Shown: positions 28,371-37,162 of the stretch, one piece after another | Numbering within the stretch: position 1 is the first letter of the stretch | Layout of the letters: each line of letters starts with the position of its first letter | From: Symbiodinium natans | Lineage: Eukaryota; Sar; Dinophyceae; Suessiales; Symbiodiniaceae | Assembly (NCBI GenBank): GCA_905221605.1 | Contig: CAJNDS010000887.1 | Span: 1 to 54,279, forward strand | Direction: 5' to 3' | Length of the DNA: 54,279 nt | The notes under the pieces: generated by a model | The model's database searches: none | Seen by the model: the letters and a program-made list of their open reading frames with translations, nothing else | What the model was told of the DNA's origin: nothing | Program-made: the position numbers and the translations under genes

Positions 28371-28882
28371 GCCTAATACCTCCCACAGTAAGGACTCTTA
28401 CAATTACAGATCGGGACCCCTCATAGATTTAGGCGCATTCCACTGTTATTTGCTGGCGGAGGTCGTCCTTTGGTTGTGGCCACAGTAAACCCAAGCATAG
28501 GTGCCCCAGTAAACATAGGCATGAAAATGGGTGCCCTAAGCCCTAAGCCCTAAACCCTAAACCCTAACCCTAAACCTCAAACCCTTGTTTCACGGTTTGA
28601 GGTTGAGGCTTCCACCCCCAGAAAGAAGAGGAATAAAAGCACCACTGGGCGTCCCCCACGAACCCTCCGGGATTTACGGTTTAGGGTTAGAACCGCCCTA
28701 AACCCTAAACCCTCATCCCTAAACCCTAAACCCTGAACCAGGATGTTTCTGGGGGTGCAGTTTTTATTCAGAGAACGTGTGCTCACTCAGCTACTGAGAA
28801 ACCCTAATTCCTAAACCCGAACCTATGAGCCAGAGTCCCCCTCGAACCATGTATCCTAAATCCCCCCCAAAAAACCCTAAAC

Positions 28883-29042
28883 TACTATTTGCTTAAAGAA
28901 ACCCCCCCCCCCCCCCCCCCCCCCAACAAAAAAACAAAAACATAAAGAAAGAGGCAACATCCCTAACATCCTTATGTTGGCCTGGTAAGGAAGAACACAT
29001 CTTGTTTTTTGGGTATTTCTTAAGGAAAGAGTAGCCCTAAAC
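28883..29042. mobile_element. MITE family Q (copy 3) with 23-C run
   Basis: CTACTATTTGCTTAAAGAAA plus poly-C on the left, TTTCTTAAGGAAAGAGTAG on the right. The C run (28902-28924) expands the terminal arm. Confidence 0.7.
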
Positions 29043-29160
29043 CCTACACCCTCAGCCCTGAATAGTAGTTAACCCTAAACCATCAACCCTCAACCCTCAA
29101 CCCTAAGCCCTATAAACCCTAAACCCTAAACCCTAAACCCTAAACCCTAAACCCTAAATC
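29028..29160 (-). repeat. Degenerate telomere-type tract plus (AT)n
   Basis: CCCTAAA, CCCTCAA and CCCTATAAA units, followed by an AT microsatellite at 29160-29182. Confidence 0.85.
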
Positions 29161-29360
29161 TATATATATATATATATATATAGCCCTATAAACCCTAAAC
29201 CCGGCACCTGGCTCCTGCTTCGTCACGTTCGGTGCGTCTTCGACGGGGCACCAGGTGGCGAAACCTTGATGAAATTTGAGGTTTAGGGTTTAGGGTTTAG
29301 GGTTTAGGGCTAGTGTTTAGGGTTTAAGGTTTAGGGCTTCGGGCTTAGGGTTAGGTTTAG

Positions 29361-29545
29361 GGCGCAGAGGGCTCTAGGCTGTTCTGGTGGGGCTTAGTAT
29401 TGAGATTCGCAGTTTTCTAGGTCAGAATTGTAGAAAAGGCCTGGCCGTTCTGTGCTTCACGAGGTTGACAAAGGTTCCTATACCCCATAGGGCCACTACA
29501 GACCATCCAGAAAGCCGAAACCCTGACTAGAGGGACACATTCCAG
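29361..29545. other. No gene recognised
   Basis: Unique sequence without a convincing frame or repeat match. Confidence 0.35.
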
Positions 29546-29634
29546 ACCCAAGAGGAAGCTAGGAACAAAGAGGTGCCCGCTTGTTGAGTTTCAAGGGCTT
29601 ACAAGGGAACCTCAACTTTTAAGAAGGGAATAAC
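29546..29634. mobile_element. Family E element, right end truncated
   Basis: AGACCCAAGAGG, GGTGCCCGC, AAGGGCTTACAAGGGAACC, GAAGGGAATAA. Confidence 0.6.
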
Positions 29635-29668
29635 CCCCCGCCCGCTGGGCTTTAAGCCTTCGGCCCCC

Positions 29669-29669
<1 letters not shown>

Positions 29670-29706
<37 letters not shown>
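29670..29706 (-). repeat. Poly-C run, 37 nt
   Basis: Followed by a GGGGCT/GGGGGT-rich patch (29738-29775). Confidence 0.85.
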
Positions 29707-30603
29707 ACAAAAAGTGTTGACTGATTGTGGGGAGGTCGGGCTGGGGGTGGGGGTGGGGCTGGGGCTGGGGCTGGGCCAAACCCTGAACCCTCTAAAAGCG
29801 CCCTGCAATCTCCCAAAACCAACGACTGTGTAGGGGTCTGATCGCTATCCCCACTAAGGAAGAACTTGGGCACGATAAGGGGTTTAACCCTCACGCCACT
29901 GCAGGCACTGCCGAAGCTGTCAATTGAGGCGCCGTGTTGGCCTTCGGCTGTCTAGAGCTAGGGGCAGTCACATGCCAAAACCGATGCCAAGCCACTCGCG
30001 AATCCCGAATGCAGCGGGCTGCAAGCTGACGGTTTGGGGTTTAGGGCTTAGAGTTTAGGGTTAGGGGCTTTAGGCTTTAGAGCTTTAGGGTCAGGGTTTA
30101 GGGTTCATGCTGGCACGTTGAACCAGTCTTCCAGCCACTCGTCCAGCTCTTCGAAAGCTCCCTGCAGCTGCTCCCCATGCTTTTCCCGCACCACGGAAAC
30201 CAGGGCCATCACAACTCCCCTGAGCCACCTTAGTCGCTGAGATCAGCAGCCCCAAGAAGTGCACACCTTCAGTTCTCCAAGGAGATTCTCGTATCCCAAA
30301 ACGTGTAAAGTGCACTCCTTCACCCTAGGCCCTAAACCCTAAACCCTAAACCCTAAACCCTAAACCCTTCAGTTACTAAGCCACTCATTTGCTGGCCTCC
30401 CATCATCCTCCACCTTGCAAAGTGCTCGGATCTCCGCCATCGTTGCTGAGGTCAGGAAGGGAAGCGCAGCGTCATGTTCCTTACTTCTCCAATAACCAAG
30501 GGGGAAAATTGTTTAAAAAAAAAGCCCTCAGCCCTAAGCCCTAAACCCTAAACCCTAAACCCTAAACTTCATTTTTCCTACAAAATAAAGGGGAACCCAA
30601 AGT
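29707..30603. other. Mostly unassigned, islands and short tracts
   Basis: Several GC-rich islands (29820-30030, 30110-30330, 30375-30520) with partly open minus frames, and short telomere-like tracts (30033-30110, 30328-30368, 30526-30568). A word CTTACTTCTCCAATAACCAA at 30480 recurs at 47388 and in part at 9957, indicating another repeat end. No gene is called. Confidence 0.35.
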
Positions 30604-30607
30604 TCAC

Positions 30608-30969
30608 CTATTGGCGAAGGAAGGTTCTCCGTCCTCTGACCAGAAGTATGGAGGAGGCGGCAGGAGAAGCTTTCCCTCGCCGTCGCTACCATCAAGGCAT
30701 GAGAGTTTGAAAGCATTGTACTCAGCCTCTGCATTGACGATTTCGGAAGACCGGATTTGGAATAACACAGGCTGCGTGCCAACACGGGCAATAAGCTTGA
30801 CAGTGAAAAACTTGACGGGCGAGTGAGCAGCTTCACCGTGCGATCGTTTGGATTCGCAGCGGAACCACACGACGTCTTTGTCGGCGGTTGGGGTTAGCTG
30901 GCCAGGAGCAGCAGCATGCATACGCTTGATGCCTGGCTGGATCCGTTCAGGGGCTTTAACGCTAACCAT
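30608..30969 (-). CDS. Candidate first or long exon, unrecognised protein
   Basis: The longest convincing frame in the mosaic. The minus strand from ATG at 30969 runs about 120 codons (MVSVKAPERIQPGIKR at the start, VKFFTVKLIARVGTQPVLFQ in the middle, a Pro run, then FWSEDGEP). The open frame ends just where a GT donor (AATAG|GTGAAC) lies at 30607-30606. The middle could be beta-strand-rich. The ATG may be the true start or the exon may extend upstream. The opposite-strand ORF at 30611-30826 is its shadow. Confidence 0.6.
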
Positions 30970-31050
30970 AAAAAATGTTGAAGGTTGCCCCCCTCCTAAA
31001 CCCTAAAGACTACACAGGCCCTACCCTAGACAGGTCAAAGTGAAAGGTTA

Positions 31051-31163
31051 CCAGACCCAAGACTATCCGAGGAAGAACAATAACAAGGGTGCCCTTGCTG
31101 GTTGAGAGGGGCTTATACGGGAACCTTAGCCCTAAAAAGGGAAATAAGGGTCTACCCTGGTTA
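31051..31163. mobile_element. MITE family E copy
   Basis: CAGACCCAAGACTATCC, GGGTGCCCTTGCTGG, AGGGGCTTATACGGGAACC, GGGAAATAAGGG. Confidence 0.7.
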
Positions 31164-31188
31164 CCCTAAACCCTGAACCCTTGAAAAC

Positions 31189-31307
31189 CCTCATTATGCT
31201 CAGCACCCAAGATGCAGGCGTCGCGAAGCTGGCCCAGTTTCTCTGCTGCCGCCTTCAGCTCCGAAGGCGTCAAGCCAGCAACCAGCTCCTCTTCGTTGTC
31301 CTTTATC
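31189..31307 (-). CDS. Candidate exon downstream of a telomeric GA-AG intron
   Basis: After CCCAG|G the minus strand reads IKDNEEELVAGLTPSELKAA, then AEKLGQLRDACILGAEHNE, ending near a GT donor (GAGG|GTTTTC). It is strongly helical and charged, clearly protein-like. It joins the short exon 31411-31429 across the telomeric intron. Confidence 0.6.
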
Positions 31308-31410
31308 CTGGGTTCCCCTAGGGTTTAGGGTTTAGGGTTTAAATCAGGGTTTAGGGCTTAGGGTTTGGGGTTTGGGGTTTAGGGTTTAGGGCTTTTCGTT
31401 GTCCTTTATC
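31308..31410 (-). repeat. Telomeric tract acting as a 103-bp GA-AG intron
   Basis: A 76-bp TTTAGGG tract (31319-31394) flanked by a 27-bp duplication (31292-31318 and 31395-31421) with one difference. On the minus strand the upstream copy reads CCCCG|GATAAAG and the downstream copy CCCAG|GATAAAG. The single difference is the A of the acceptor AG, and both versions encode Arg (CGG/AGG). Confidence 0.7.
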
Positions 31411-31429
31411 CGGGGTTCCCCACGGTAAC
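31411..31429 (-). CDS. Candidate micro-exon
   Basis: 19 nt between ATTCAG|G and the GA donor, reading YRGEP and most of an Arg codon, in phase with 31189-31307. It may extend if the acceptor is elsewhere. Confidence 0.4.
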
Positions 31430-31521
31430 CTGAATAGTACTTGGGTTTAGGGTGTAGGGTTTCTTTTGGGTTTAGGTGATAGGGTTTAGGTCTTAGGTTT
31501 GCAAGAATACTCTAAGAATCA

Positions 31522-31567
31522 CAGGAACTCAACCACTGAAAAAAGGGCATTCAGGGCACCATATGGA
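31522..31567 (-). CDS. Candidate coding segment beyond a telomeric insertion
   Basis: Reads PYGALNALFSVVEFL on the minus strand, to a GT in CCT|GTGATT or a stop. It is in frame with 31685-31770 if the tract 31577-31674 and one copy of its 10-bp flank are removed. Confidence 0.5.
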
Positions 31568-31576
31568 CTGTATGGC

Positions 31577-31674
31577 AACCCTAAACCCTAAACCCTAAAC
31601 CCTAAACCCTAAACCCTAAACCCTAAACCCTAAACCCTAAACCCTAAACCCTAAACCCTAAACCCTAAACCCTA
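31577..31674 (-). repeat. Telomeric tract with exact 10-bp target duplication inside an ORF
   Basis: About fourteen CCCTAAA units flanked by ACTGTATGGC at 31567-31576 and 31675-31684. Excision restores the minus-strand frame ...VILGWPY-SPYGALN.... Standard GN...AG boundaries do not fall exactly on the duplication. A GC-AG choice (31684 to 31568) would drop nine bases and stay in frame. Confidence 0.8.
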
Positions 31675-31684
31675 ACTGTATGGC

Positions 31685-31770
31685 CATCCGAGTATCACGT
31701 CCATCAGCTTCGGACGCTTGGCTGCCGCCGGCTCAGCTGCAGGGCGCGCCGGCAATGCGCTGCTGGAAGC
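31685..31770 (-). CDS. Candidate exon, Ala/Pro-rich then KRPKLMDVILGWPY
   Basis: The minus strand reads ALPARPAAEPAAAKRPKLMD then VILGWPY. To its right a family F element (31771-31950, flanked by GAAGC) separates it from AEALAAVVAAS, which is in the same frame at 31951-31983. Two insertions of different kinds thus interrupt one reading frame. Function is unknown; KRPK is a plausible basic patch. Confidence 0.6.
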
Positions 31771-31950
31771 CTTGGTAGCCCAGTAACCATCTTACAAAAA
31801 AGGGAGGGTTTAGGGTTTAGGGTTTAGGGTTTAGGGTTTAGGGTTTAGGGTTTAGGGTTTAGGGTTTAGGTTTAGTTGGTTACTTTATTACTTTACAAGG
31901 GACCCCAGAACCATTAAAAAAAAAGGGTCAAGGGCACCACTCGGCTACAC
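31771..31950. mobile_element. MITE family F (copy 2) with expanded telomeric core
   Basis: Left CTTGGTAGCCCAGTAACCAT, right GGGCACCACTCGGCTACAC. The internal TTTAGGG stretch is about 67 bp (31807-31873) versus about 18 bp in the copy at 12037. GAAGC lies on both flanks. Confidence 0.75.
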
Positions 31951-31983
31951 AGAAGCAGCAACTACCGCAGCCAGCGCTTCAGC
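31951..31983 (-). CDS. Candidate coding segment, Ala-rich
   Basis: Reads AEALAAVVAAS and joins 31685-31770 across the family F element. Confidence 0.45.
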
Positions 31984-32192
31984 ATAAATTAGGGGTATAT
32001 TCTTAAACCCAAAACCCTAAACCCTAAACCCCTAGATCTGAGTACCAAGAAGCAGCAACCGCAGCCAATGCTTCCCTCTTCACCGGCCGGGACCTGGATG
32101 GATCGTCGGCACGGAACCTAGGTTGGCACCTGAAAAGCTAACAAAAGGGTTTTGGGTTTAGGGCCTAGTTTAGGGTTTAGGGTTTAGAAAGA

Positions 32193-32307
32193 CCCAGATC
32201 TTCCCCCAAAAAAACCCTTAATTCAGGAATACACTCTAATTCAGAATTCTGATCCTTAGTATAAATTAGCGGATATACCTTAATTAAGGGGTTTTGGAAG
32301 ATCTGGG
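32193..32307. mobile_element. MITE family B (complete copy)
   Basis: CCCAGATCTTCCCCC...CCTTAATT and AATTAAGGGGTTTTGGAAGATC are inverted. Confidence 0.9.
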
Positions 32308-32339
32308 GACATTCCTGACATATGATCCTCTTAGACCCA

Positions 32340-32461
32340 CCCAGATCTTCCAAAACCCCTGAATTAAGGAATAGAGCCTAATTCATACTAAGGATCCTAG
32401 TTATGAATTAGAGTATAATTATTCCTACTACTTAAGGGGTTTTTGAATCTGAAGATCTGGG
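32340..32461. mobile_element. MITE family B (second adjacent copy)
   Basis: CCCAGATCTTCCAAAACCCC to AAGGGGTTTTTGAATCTGAA plus GATCTGGG. Separated from the previous copy by about 30 bp. Confidence 0.9.
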
Positions 32462-32576
32462 CAACAAGGGAAAATGTGAAAATGCTCCAAGGGCCTACAA
32501 GGAACTGCACCATCCGCTCCAGGTCGACGCGCCAGGTGTCGAGATGAACAGGCTCCTTATGGCCTTGGCTGACTTC

Positions 32577-32734
32577 TGAATCCCTCCGAAGAGTTTAACT
32601 TCTAGCCTCCTTATTACCGTTTCTACAAAAAACCCACCCCTCCTAAAAGTTTAACTTTTAGCCTCCTTATTGCAGTTTCTACAAGAAAAACCAAAAGGTT
32701 AAAGTCCTAAGAGCCAGCCAGAAGAAAGCCAAGA
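32577..32734. repeat. Family G repeat, one and a half copies
   Basis: GAGTTTAACTTCTAGCCTCC, then TAAAAGTTTAACTTTTAGCC and AAAAGGTTAAAGTCC. Another copy is at 46855-46935. Confidence 0.7.
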
Positions 32735-32920
32735 TACACCCCTAAGCCTAAACCCTAAACCCTAAACCCTATAACCCTCTCGCCCTATAGCCCTAAGAGC
32801 CAAGTGGCCGGCCTGATATCGCTGGAAACCCGCCTCTATCCGGTCAGACTGCTCCTTGGCGTACGGCGCCCATCCGCGCGCCACCTTGAAGAACCACGAC
32901 ATTGCGGCAAGCCGCCGCAG

Positions 32921-33015
32921 GGTTTAGGGTTTAGGGTTTAGGGTTTTAGGGTTTAGGGTTTAGGGTTTGGGGTTTAGGGTTTAGGGTTTAGGGTTTAGGG
33001 CTTACGGTTTAGGGT
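32921..33015 (+). repeat. Telomere-type tract (TTTAGGG)
   Basis: About twelve units. Confidence 0.95.
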
Positions 33016-33599
33016 CGGGGGGCTTCGGCCACTGTGGGCTTTCTCTTGGATGTGCTGAAGGAACACGCCAAGAAAAACCTAAAAGAACATGCACTCCAGC
33101 AGCTATTTCATTAGAAGGGGGTACCGTGGCTTATGTTAGAACTATGGTATACAGGGGCAGAAGCGGGGATGTACAAATGAAGCGTTCTAGGCCCAAGCTC
33201 CTACTCACAACTTGAGCGTAACAAAAGGAGCCTCGACAGCAAGCCTAAATCCCTTCATGACATTCTGGGGCTTGTTTTTGGTTCTGGGGTTCAGGGGACC
33301 CAAAACCCTATCCCTGAACGGCTATTGGGCTATTGGGGTTCAGAGTCCAGCCATTCAGGGCTTCTAGGCGTGGCGTTGGATCTATGGATTCTATGGTGCG
33401 TGGTTCAGCGTACCCTATGGAGTAGGGTTTAGTGTGCCCTAAGGTTTAGAGGTTAGGGCTTAGGGTCTAGGGTTGCGTATATATGGTTCCTTACAAATAT
33501 TGGCAGGACGGCGTGTATGGACTGTCCTTTTGAGGGTATGGTTCTCTACCTTATGGTTACTTGGGGGATTCCTTCCTATTTTGCCGCGGGCCTCAAATG

Positions 33600-33656
33600 T
33601 TTTTGAGCCGAAGCCCTAAACCCTAAAGTTTAGGGTTTAGGGCTTCGGCTCAAAAA
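33600..33656. repeat. Perfect inverted repeat with telomeric centre
   Basis: Two arms of at least 27 bp (TTTTGAGCCGAAGCCCTAAA... at 33601-33627 and its complement at 33629-33655) meet with one base between. The orientation is CCCTAAA to TTTAGGG, the opposite of a telomere-telomere fusion. Confidence 0.95.
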
Positions 33657-33738
33657 ACGCTGCGTTTCTTGGCCCGAATCTCTAAGATCTAAACCCCAAA
33701 TCCTAAAAACCTAAACACCTAAATCAAAAAGCTTCAGC

Positions 33739-33754
33739 CCCATAAACTCCCCAC
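33739..33754 (-). CDS. Candidate exon start downstream of a telomeric GT-AG intron
   Basis: Reads VGSLWG. The downstream donor is not fixed (GC in GG|GCTGAAGC). It continues the frame of 33857-33920. Confidence 0.4.
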
Positions 33755-33856
33755 CTCTGAGGCCCTAAACCCTAAACCCTAAACCCTAAACCCTAAACCC
33801 TAAACCCCAAACCCCAAACCCCAAACCCTAAACCCTAAACCACCATAGACTCTCAC
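33755..33856 (-). repeat. Telomeric tract acting as a 102-bp GT-AG intron
   Basis: A CCCTAAA/CCCCAAA tract (plus sense, 33765-33843) flanked by a 23-24 bp imperfect duplication (33741-33764 and 33844-33866). On the minus strand both copies contain TCAGAG|GTG. The first provides the donor GTGAGAG and the second the acceptor CAGAG|G. Excision joins ...LPEASE to VGSLWG in frame. Confidence 0.7.
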
Positions 33857-33920
33857 CTCTGAGGCCTCGGGCAAGCGCCTGTCAGGCCGCAGGTGTTGCT
33901 GCATGCGCCGCTCATCACAT
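33857..33920 (-). CDS. Candidate exon, basic, unrecognised
   Basis: After GACGAG|G the minus strand reads CDERRMQQHLRPDRRLPEAS then E at the GT donor. 64 nt, charged and protein-like. Confidence 0.55.
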
Positions 33921-34359
33921 CCTCGTCGGGATGGTTAGGGTCTAGGGTCTAGGGTCTAGGGTTTAGGGTTTCGGATTTAGGGCTTAGGGTGTCGGATTTA
34001 GGGTTGAGGGTTGAGGGTTTGTACAGACTTTCGGGAATTACAGGGCCCTCAAGGGGTGGGGTGAAGATTCAGGTTATGGTAGGGTTTCCTTGGGTCTACA
34101 GCCCTGTCAACCCATTTCACCAAACCCGAAAAAACGCTACAAAAACCCTACAATCAAGGGTATGACAACTTCTCACACAAGGTTTGCCCTTAGATTCTAC
34201 GACCCAAAGTCGTAGAGAATGTTTGAGGATTGCCCTAAATCCTAAACCCTAAACCCTAAACCCTGAAGCCTAAACCCATTTGTTGGGATTACCCCCGCCC
34301 TTGTATTTGTGCTTCTTTTTTGGGCACCAACCCGTGGCCGAACACAAACAAGTCTTTTG

Positions 34360-34575
34360 ATGTTGGGTTTGGGGTTTGGGGTTTAGGGTTTAGGATTTAG
34401 GATATAGGGTTTGGGGTCTAGGGATTGGGGTTTAGGGCTTGGGTTTAGGGTTAGGGGTCTAGGGTTTGGGGTTTAGGATTCAGGATATAGGGTTTAGGAT
34501 TTAGGATATAGGGTTTAGGGTTTGGGGTCTAGTGTTTGGGGTTTAGGGTTAGGGTTTAGGGTTCGGGGTTTAGCA
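34360..34575 (+). repeat. Variant telomere tract (TTTAGGG/TTTGGGG/TTTAGGATA)
   Basis: About 215 bp of irregular units, including an internally repeated GGATATAGGGTTT motif. Confidence 0.9.
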
Positions 34576-34854
34576 AAGAAGCAAAGGTCTCGAAAAACAA
34601 AACCCAAAGCAACCAGGCCCCCTGGTGACCCGGCGATCCCGCACCCGCTTGCCTTCTTGTCCTCGCTCGTGCACCACCCGGTGGAAGTAAAGGTACCGCA
34701 AGCTGGCAGGCCGGTTGGGATTAGGGTTGAGGGTTGAGGGCTTAGGGCTTAGGGTTTAGGGCTCGGGTTTGGGGTTTAGGGCCTTTAAGGTTTAGGGTTT
34801 CGGGTTTGGGGTTTAGGCTTTAGGGTTAAGGGTTTACTGTTTAGGGCTTTAGGG

Positions 34855-34948
34855 TTGGGACGTTCTCCCGTATACGAACAGTCCTCAATAGGGATTCTAA
34901 TGGGGGGTACGATAATGACTGCTAGTACGAGGGGGGGGAGATCCCAAC
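34855..34948. mobile_element. MITE family A (copy 5)
   Basis: TTGGGACGTTCTCCC and GGGGGGGGAGATCCCAA, with GAACAGTCCT and ATGACTGCTAGTA inside. Confidence 0.75.
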
Positions 34949-34999
34949 TTAAGGGTGTTTATGATGCTTAGGACTTGGGATTAGGGGTTTAGGGGTTTA

Positions 35000-35075
35000 G
35001 GTGTGGGGTTTAGGGTTGAGGGTTGAGGGTTTAGGGTTTAGGGTTTAGGGTTTAGGGTTTAGGGTTTAGGGTTTA
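35000..35075 (+). repeat. Telomere-type tract (TTTAGGG)
   Basis: Pure in the right half. Confidence 0.9.
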
Positions 35076-35689
35076 GGGTAAAATCTTGAACTTGGGAGCT
35101 CCTAAGTCCAAAGCCCTTCCTGTAACTCAGCTTTCCCACAACTTTGATTATGCACAGCGCATTGACAATGCTCACATCTCCAGAAGAAGCATTTAGGGTT
35201 TAGGGTTGAGGGTTTAAGGGTCGTTCCGGGGTCCCTGCAAAAAACTCCTTCCTGAACAAAACAAACCTCAAAGCTTCCCGTTGCCTGTGACCAAAGCTCT
35301 GCAGGAAAACCCCACGGACCCGAGAATGCGCCGGAAACCCTAAACCGAAGCCCTAAACCCTAAGCCCTAAGCCCTAAGCCCTAAGCCCTCAGCCCTAAAC
35401 CCTAAACCCTAGACCCTAGACCCTAAACCCTACACCGTAGACTCTGTACCCTAAACCCTAATCTACCTACTACGGGAATAAAGGCTCTACTGGGCCTGCT
35501 TGCCTCGGACTATACGAAATTCACAAACCCAAACACTAAATTGACTTGACTACCTGAATTCCCTAAACTCACTAAACTCACGAAACTCTAAACCCTAAAC
35601 CCTAAACCCTCGACTGCTTTCCCGCTAAGCCTCCCAGGCCCAGGCCTAGATCCTCTACACGGTTTTTGAGGGCTTAGGGTTTAGGGCTG

Positions 35690-35748
35690 AGGGAGTTCCG
35701 AATCAAGGGCTTCGCAGGAGCGACTTCGGGCGCCTTGAGGCTTGTCAC
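35690..35748 (-). CDS. Candidate exon, unrecognised
   Basis: After GCACAG|G the minus strand reads VTSLKAPEVAPAKPLIRNS. The upstream intron would be the family J element at 35763-35952, ending CTTCTTACGCACAG. The donor is not fixed. Confidence 0.5.
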
Positions 35749-35762
35749 CTGTGCGTAAGAAG

Positions 35763-35952
35763 CATATGAAGTAGGGCTTATATTTCTTGTACCCCTACAA
35801 GGACACCAAGTATATACACTCACCAATATACAAAAGGAACCTTGTCATACACTCACCAAAAACAGAAGTATAAACCCTAAATCCTAAACCCTAAACCCTA
35901 AACCCTAAACCCCAAACCCCAAACCCTAAACCAATATAAACCCTGCTTCATA
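35763..35952. mobile_element. MITE family J (copy 2) interrupted by a telomeric tract
   Basis: CATATGAAGTAGGGCTTATA at the left and TATAAACCCTGCTTCATATC at the right. About 60 bp of CCCTAAA (35870-35935) is inserted exactly where the element itself has ATAAACCCT, and ATAAACCCT is present on both sides. The copy at 16729 shows the uninterrupted state. Confidence 0.8.
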
Positions 35953-35956
35953 TCGG

Positions 35957-36007
35957 GATCTGCAAGAGTCCCAGCTTTTTGGGGCTCTCGAAAGGCACTT
36001 CGGTCTT
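35957..36007 (-). CDS. Candidate exon, unrecognised
   Basis: The minus strand after CCGCAG reads KTEVPFESPKKLGLLQIP and stops shortly after entering the J element. It is probably the exon before 35690-35748, though phases were not reconciled. Confidence 0.45.
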
Positions 36008-36092
36008 CTGCGGCCTAAACCCTAAACCCTAAACCCTAAACCCTAAACCCTAGAGGTTTAGGGTTTAGGGCTCAGGGTTTCTCTAAGTTTGC

Positions 36093-36178
36093 TCTGAGGA
36101 CGCAGCCGACGCTGGTGTCCGCCCTCGCCCGCAGTGGCTGGACACCGATGTCGCAGATGTAGCTCTGGCCACACGTGG
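36093..36178 (-). CDS. Candidate exon, Cys-containing, unrecognised
   Basis: After ACACAG the minus strand reads TCGQSYICDIGVQPLRARAD then TSVGCVLR, ending before GC in AGA|GCAAACTTAG (phase 0). 86 nt. Confidence 0.5.
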
Positions 36179-36378
36179 CTGTGTTTCGGGCTAGGCCTAG
36201 CAAGCTCTAAACCCTAAACCCTAAACCCTAAACCCTGCGGTCTTCGTCTAGAACCAAGAGTAACCAGGGTTTAGGGTTTAGGTTGAGGGTTCAGGGTTCA
36301 GGGTTTTGGGTTTAGGGTTGAGGGCTAGACCCAGGAGTAACTTACTTCGTTGCTGAAAAAAGTGTACACTTTCACCTA

Positions 36379-36490
36379 CTAGACCCAGCAGTAACCCAGG
36401 AAGAGAAAGGGTGCCCTGTCTGGTTTTGAGGGGAGTAATATAAGGGAACCCCAACCCTAAAAAAAGGAAATAAGGGCCTACTCCAGGTCC
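36379..36490. mobile_element. MITE family E copy in a cluster of partial copies
   Basis: A complete copy (TAGACCCAGCAGTAACCC to TACTCCAGGTCC). Partial starts occur at about 36249-36265 and 36329-36345 before it and at 36531-36571 after it. Telomeric patches lie between the starts. CCTAGGAATAAAA is duplicated at 36494 and 36545 around one patch. Confidence 0.7.
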
Positions 36491-37162
36491 GAGCCTAGGA
36501 ATAAAAGGGTTAGGGGTTTAGGGTTTAGGGCGACCCAAGAGTAACCTAGGAATAAAACGGGGCACCCCTACATGTGTCTACCCCGCAGTTCTGCTTCTAA
36601 ATTTGCGAGGGGGTGGCAATTGAATTGCGGGATTTGGGTTTGCTAAGTCAGCATCAGGGATTAGGGCTTATGGGTGCTATAATATGACCTCCCCAACATC
36701 GAGCCTACCAAAAGGATTCTGGGCTATGATCTGCCAAAAGGAATTAGGGTCTTCAGGGCATTTGTAAGGGGTGTAGGACGTACGGGCGGTAGTATGACAT
36801 GCAGGATAACATAAAACAAACCTTGCAAACTGCAACTTCAGAGCCCTAACCCTAAACACAAGATCAGAGGTTTAGGGTTTAGGGTTTAGGTTTTGGGGTG
36901 TAGGGTTTAGGGCTTAGGGCCCGAAGCCCTAACCCTAAACTTAAACCACCCAAGCCAAACATGGCCCATCTCATACGGCAAGTCCTGCAGATCAAGCCAA
37001 GACCCTAACGCTTGACACATCCTAAGCCCTAAACCCTAAAAGTTTAGGCTCAGCCTACGCCCTAAACCCTAAGTCCTGCGAACCTAAGCCCGAAACACGC
37101 ATAAGACCAAACACTGAGCCCTCCACCCTATACTGCAAAAACCCTGCAGGCCAAGGGGCTTA

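Noticed and set aside
29599-29894. Two minus ORFs with poly-Gly and Pro/Thr/Ser repeats
   Set aside because: They are read across a 37-nt homopolymer and a GGGGCT-type patch; frame and length depend on the run.
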